DNA from: Clostridiales bacterium
GTDB taxonomy: Bacteria > Bacillota > Clostridia > Lachnospirales > Lachnospiraceae
NCBI GenBank assembly: GCA_019416265.1
Contig: DXXQ01000077.1
Span: 1-16,134, forward strand
DNA: 16,134 nt
Reading direction: 5' to 3'
Shown: positions 14,682 to 16,134 of the stretch, in pieces
Layout of the letters: the number at the start of each line of letters is the position of its first letter
How positions within the stretch are numbered: the first letter of the stretch is position 1
Translations under genes and position numbers: made by a program
The notes under the pieces: generated by a model
Database searches by the model: none
The model's input: only the letters and a program-made list of their open reading frames with translations
What the model was told of the DNA's origin: nothing

Positions 14682-14840
14682 AAAAAACACACAGCCCGCA
14701 GCAGCGTACCCAGTCTCTCAGACGCTGCCTGCGGGCAGACTTTTATGCTGCAGATGCGCAAAATGCCTTTTGTCTGCGCAAAGGGTCGAGTTGTAACTCG
14801 GCTATGGAAAATGAAGAAAAAAGTCATATTATATATAATA
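14682..14840 (-). ncRNA. Candidate leftward small RNA: three stacked hairpins ending in a terminator-like stem
   Basis: Three hairpins lie in a row with no coding signal. They are CGAGTT-GT-AACTCG (14787-14800), TGCGCA...TGCGCA (14755-14780, with AAAA/TTTT pairing and a bulge), and a GC-rich stem GCCCGCAGCAGCGT / ACGCTGCCTGCGGGC (14694-14707 / 14722-14736, one bulged base). On the minus strand the last stem is followed by TGTGTG and then TTTTTT (14687-14682), as in a terminator. A TATAAT on the minus strand at 14833-14828 lies about 30 bases before the first hairpin, within a 14-base AT palindrome (14827-14840), but no good -35 is seen. No known RNA family is recognised. An 83-codon leftward frame crosses it but shows no ribosome site or protein character. 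The surrounding 14569-14944 has no other gene. Confidence 0.35.
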
Positions 14841-14944
14841 GGCTAATAATTAATAGAAAAAGAAAAAATCAACAAAAAAGTACAATGTCTTTTTTTATCG
14901 GCTTACAGAAAAGGCAGGGTACAAAAATCAGGGAGGAATATGAA

Positions 14945-15295
14945 ATGAGAGACGTTTACAGCTTGATCAGAAAACTTGGGGCAACATCAAAGTACAAAGG
15001 GTATTATTTTGTGGCAGAGGCCATCAGGGTGTCCATGGAATTGGAAGAACGGCCGATTAAGGTGACAAAGGATGTCTACCCTGTTCTGGCAAAAAGATTT
15101 AAATCAACACCGTCAAATATAGAACATAACATAAGGACCCTGGTGAACATCTGCTGGATGTCACACAGGGATGTTATGGAAGAAATTGCGGGATACACCC
15201 TGGAATACAGACCGACAAACAGTGAATTTCTGGATATACTGGTGTACTATCTCTGCCGGATGCAGGAAAATACCCAGCAGTATATGGTTCACTGA
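14945..15295 (+). CDS. Stand-alone Spo0A C-terminal (effector) domain protein
   Basis: A 116-residue protein made almost wholly of the Spo0A DNA-binding domain. Segments KLGATSKYKGYYFVAEAIRV, TKDVYPVLAKRFKSTPSNIE and HNIRTLVNICW correspond to helices of that six-helix fold, with the recognition helix around TPSNIEHNIR. The Spo0A receiver domain, with its phospho-acceptor aspartate, is absent. GGGAGGAA lies about 9 bases before the ATG; the frame is open further upstream, but that part covers the hairpin region and has no ribosome site. It is a single-gene unit facing the convergent DUF5721-like gene. Such lone effector domains are known in Clostridia, but their targets are not; it could bind 0A-box-like DNA independently of phosphorylation. 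Promoter not clear. Confidence 0.86.
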   Translation: MRDVYSLIRKLGATSKYKGYYFVAEAIRVSMELEERPIKVTKDVYPVLAKRFKSTPSNIEHNIRTLVNICWMSHRDVMEEIAGYTLEYRPTNSEFLDILVYYLCRMQENTQQYMVH

Positions 15296-15305
15296 CGGGG
15301 CAGGG

Positions 15306-15809
15306 TTACAGCTTTTCGAAGGAAATGCCGTGTTTATGCAGAAAATTGGAGACTACATTGTCCCAGAGCTGTTCCGGGCGCTTGTCAGGCAGGAAGGACT
15401 GGAAGGAAATTCCCGTGGTACACAGAAGCGTCTTGTTTTTATATTGAAGGTTCAGGTATAGACCGCTTACTACATCAGAAGAAAAATCGGGAATCGCCTG
15501 CTCCAGAAGAGCCTGCATTTTTTTCACCGGGAGACGAAAAACAATCTTAAAACTGACAGGCGTTCTTTTTCCGCGGATAACAGAGAAGCAAAAAGGTCTG
15601 ATATCCTGCCACAGAGAATATTCCATGGCATTTTCCGTGAAGGTTTCCAGAGCATCTGTATCAAAAAAATCCCTCTGCAGTCTGCCGTCAATGGTGAAGG
15701 TATTAAAGGTGACAATAGAAGCTTCTATTAGGGAAAAATGATCGAAGGTTTCCCTAATGAGAAGCCGGTTCATAAAATCTTTGATATCTGTGACAGATAA
15801 TGCGAGCAT
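15306..15809 (-). CDS. DUF5721-like conserved hypothetical protein
   Basis: A 167-residue soluble protein with no membrane segment or signal peptide. It resembles a Lachnospiraceae-specific family of unknown function (I believe DUF5721), whose members begin with the pattern seen here: MLALSVTDIKDFMNRLLIRE, then TFNTFTIDGRLQRDFF, WQDIRPFCFSVIRGKRTPVS, and LLCTTGISFQSFLPDKRPEQ then LWD near the end. The mixed strand/helix character suggests a compact alpha-beta fold. GGAGGAGG lies about 9 bases before the ATG, and a TATAAT box lies further upstream. It converges on the Spo0A-domain gene, with only 10 bases between the two stops and no hairpin between them. No function is proposed. Confidence 0.83.
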   Translation of the reverse strand: MLALSVTDIKDFMNRLLIRETFDHFSLIEASIVTFNTFTIDGRLQRDFFDTDALETFTENAMEYSLWQDIRPFCFSVIRGKRTPVSFKIVFRLPVKKMQALLEQAIPDFSSDVVSGLYLNLQYKNKTLLCTTGISFQSFLPDKRPEQLWDNVVSNFLHKHGISFEKL

Positions 15810-15841
15810 AGCGAAATGCCTCCTCCCGGTCTTTTTTTACC

Positions 15842-15847
15842 ATTATA
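15842..15847 (-). promoter_or_regulatory. -10 box of the DUF5721-like gene
   Basis: The minus strand reads TATAAT about 30 bases before the start codon. The matching -35 (TGTTCT at 17 bases) is poor, but a T tract fills the spacer. Confidence 0.5.
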
Positions 15848-16134
15848 TAGGATGAAGGAAAAAAAGAACAGAGTTTTTGAGGAAAAAGCCTTTTCAAACC
15901 TTTTGGGGGAGATTTCTTTTGATTGATGCTGGGATTCTGCCAGGCCATTCGAAAGGAAATCGGAGAAAATAGAAAAGCAGAATTAAGGAAAGTGGAAAGT
16001 TTGAAACAATGAAGTAGCGAGTAGAGAATAAATTTGAGCATCACAAATAAGCCATCGTTGTGGTGGCTAAAAATTGAATATAGACGCAACACCTAATCAG
16101 GAAGCTGGTGAAGGAGCATCTTTGATGAGATATC
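15848..16134. other. Right-end intergenic region, no supported gene
   Basis: AT-rich, with stops in all long frames. A rightward 28-codon frame at 15926 (MLGFCQAIRKEIGENRKAEL and on to LKQ, stop near 16010) is rich in charged residues and reads like the end of a real protein, but it has no ribosome site at a normal distance and a stop just upstream. The leftward 112-codon frame from 16092 overlaps the DUF5721-like gene and is not supported. A weak hairpin, GCCATC-GTTGT-GGTGGC, lies near 16052-16068. Confidence 0.4.

Noticed and set aside
14576..14827. Leftward 83-codon frame
   Set aside because: It overlaps the three hairpins, has no Shine-Dalgarno sequence, and resembles no family I recognise.
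14660..14944. N-terminal extension of the Spo0A-domain gene
   Set aside because: The frame happens to be open, but it translates the hairpin region and AT-rich spacer, has no ribosome site, and the domain begins at the ATG at 14945 behind GGGAGGAA.
15754..16092. Leftward 112-codon frame at the right end
   Set aside because: It overlaps the 5' part of the DUF5721-like gene and its promoter, has no ribosome site, and its composition is that of translated AT-rich spacer.

Overview
The window reads as chromosome of a low-to-medium-GC, endospore-lineage Firmicute, most likely a gut member of the Lachnospiraceae (Clostridia). This rests on the gene set and wording of the proteins: a Spo0A-type DNA-binding domain, a Clostridia-type adenine deaminase, YhaM, MutS2, TrmL, a DUF5721-like protein, strong GGAGG ribosome sites and A/T-flanked terminators. 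It is an inference from recognised families, not from a search.

Left part (1-6849), mostly housekeeping. A 5'-clipped trmL (tRNA wobble-base 2'-O-methyltransferase) and a complete adenine deaminase run rightward. They meet, at a shared bidirectional terminator, a leftward set made of mutS2, an OmpR-type response regulator and its histidine kinase. The regulator and kinase overlap by four bases and mutS2 lies 35 bases upstream, so the three may be one operon.

Middle part (about 6990-10440), an accessory and decaying block between mutS2 and rlmD. It holds an AdhR-like MerR regulator; facing it, a MerR-type promoter with a 19-base spacer and an inverted repeat. This is followed by a deletion-fused cupin/hydrolase remnant, an aldo/keto reductase cut to about half length, and an intact RibD-C/DHFR-fold reductase closed by a strong terminator. 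Leftward in the same block are a KilA-N domain gene, visibly AT-rich, and downstream of it a dead C-terminal fragment of a second RlmD-like methyltransferase.

Right part (10445-14075), a leftward operon in transcription order htrA-like, yhaM, rlmD. These are a membrane-anchored PDZ protein whose protease triad is largely lost, a 3'-5' exoribonuclease, and a 23S rRNA m5U methyltransferase. The genes are tightly packed or overlapping. The rlmD tail looks damaged where it meets the accessory block.

Far right (14144-16134). A tRNA-Leu with anticodon AAG has a near-consensus promoter and its own terminator. Next come a hairpin-rich stretch that could be a leftward small RNA, a stand-alone Spo0A C-terminal-domain protein, and a convergent DUF5721-like gene. 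The last 325 bases hold no gene I can support.

I see no CRISPR array, IS element, prophage module or complete defence system. The most interesting material is the decayed MerR-controlled reductase operon, the paired RlmD tail fragments around the KilA-N gene, the triad-less HtrA protein, the candidate small RNA and the lone Spo0A effector domain.
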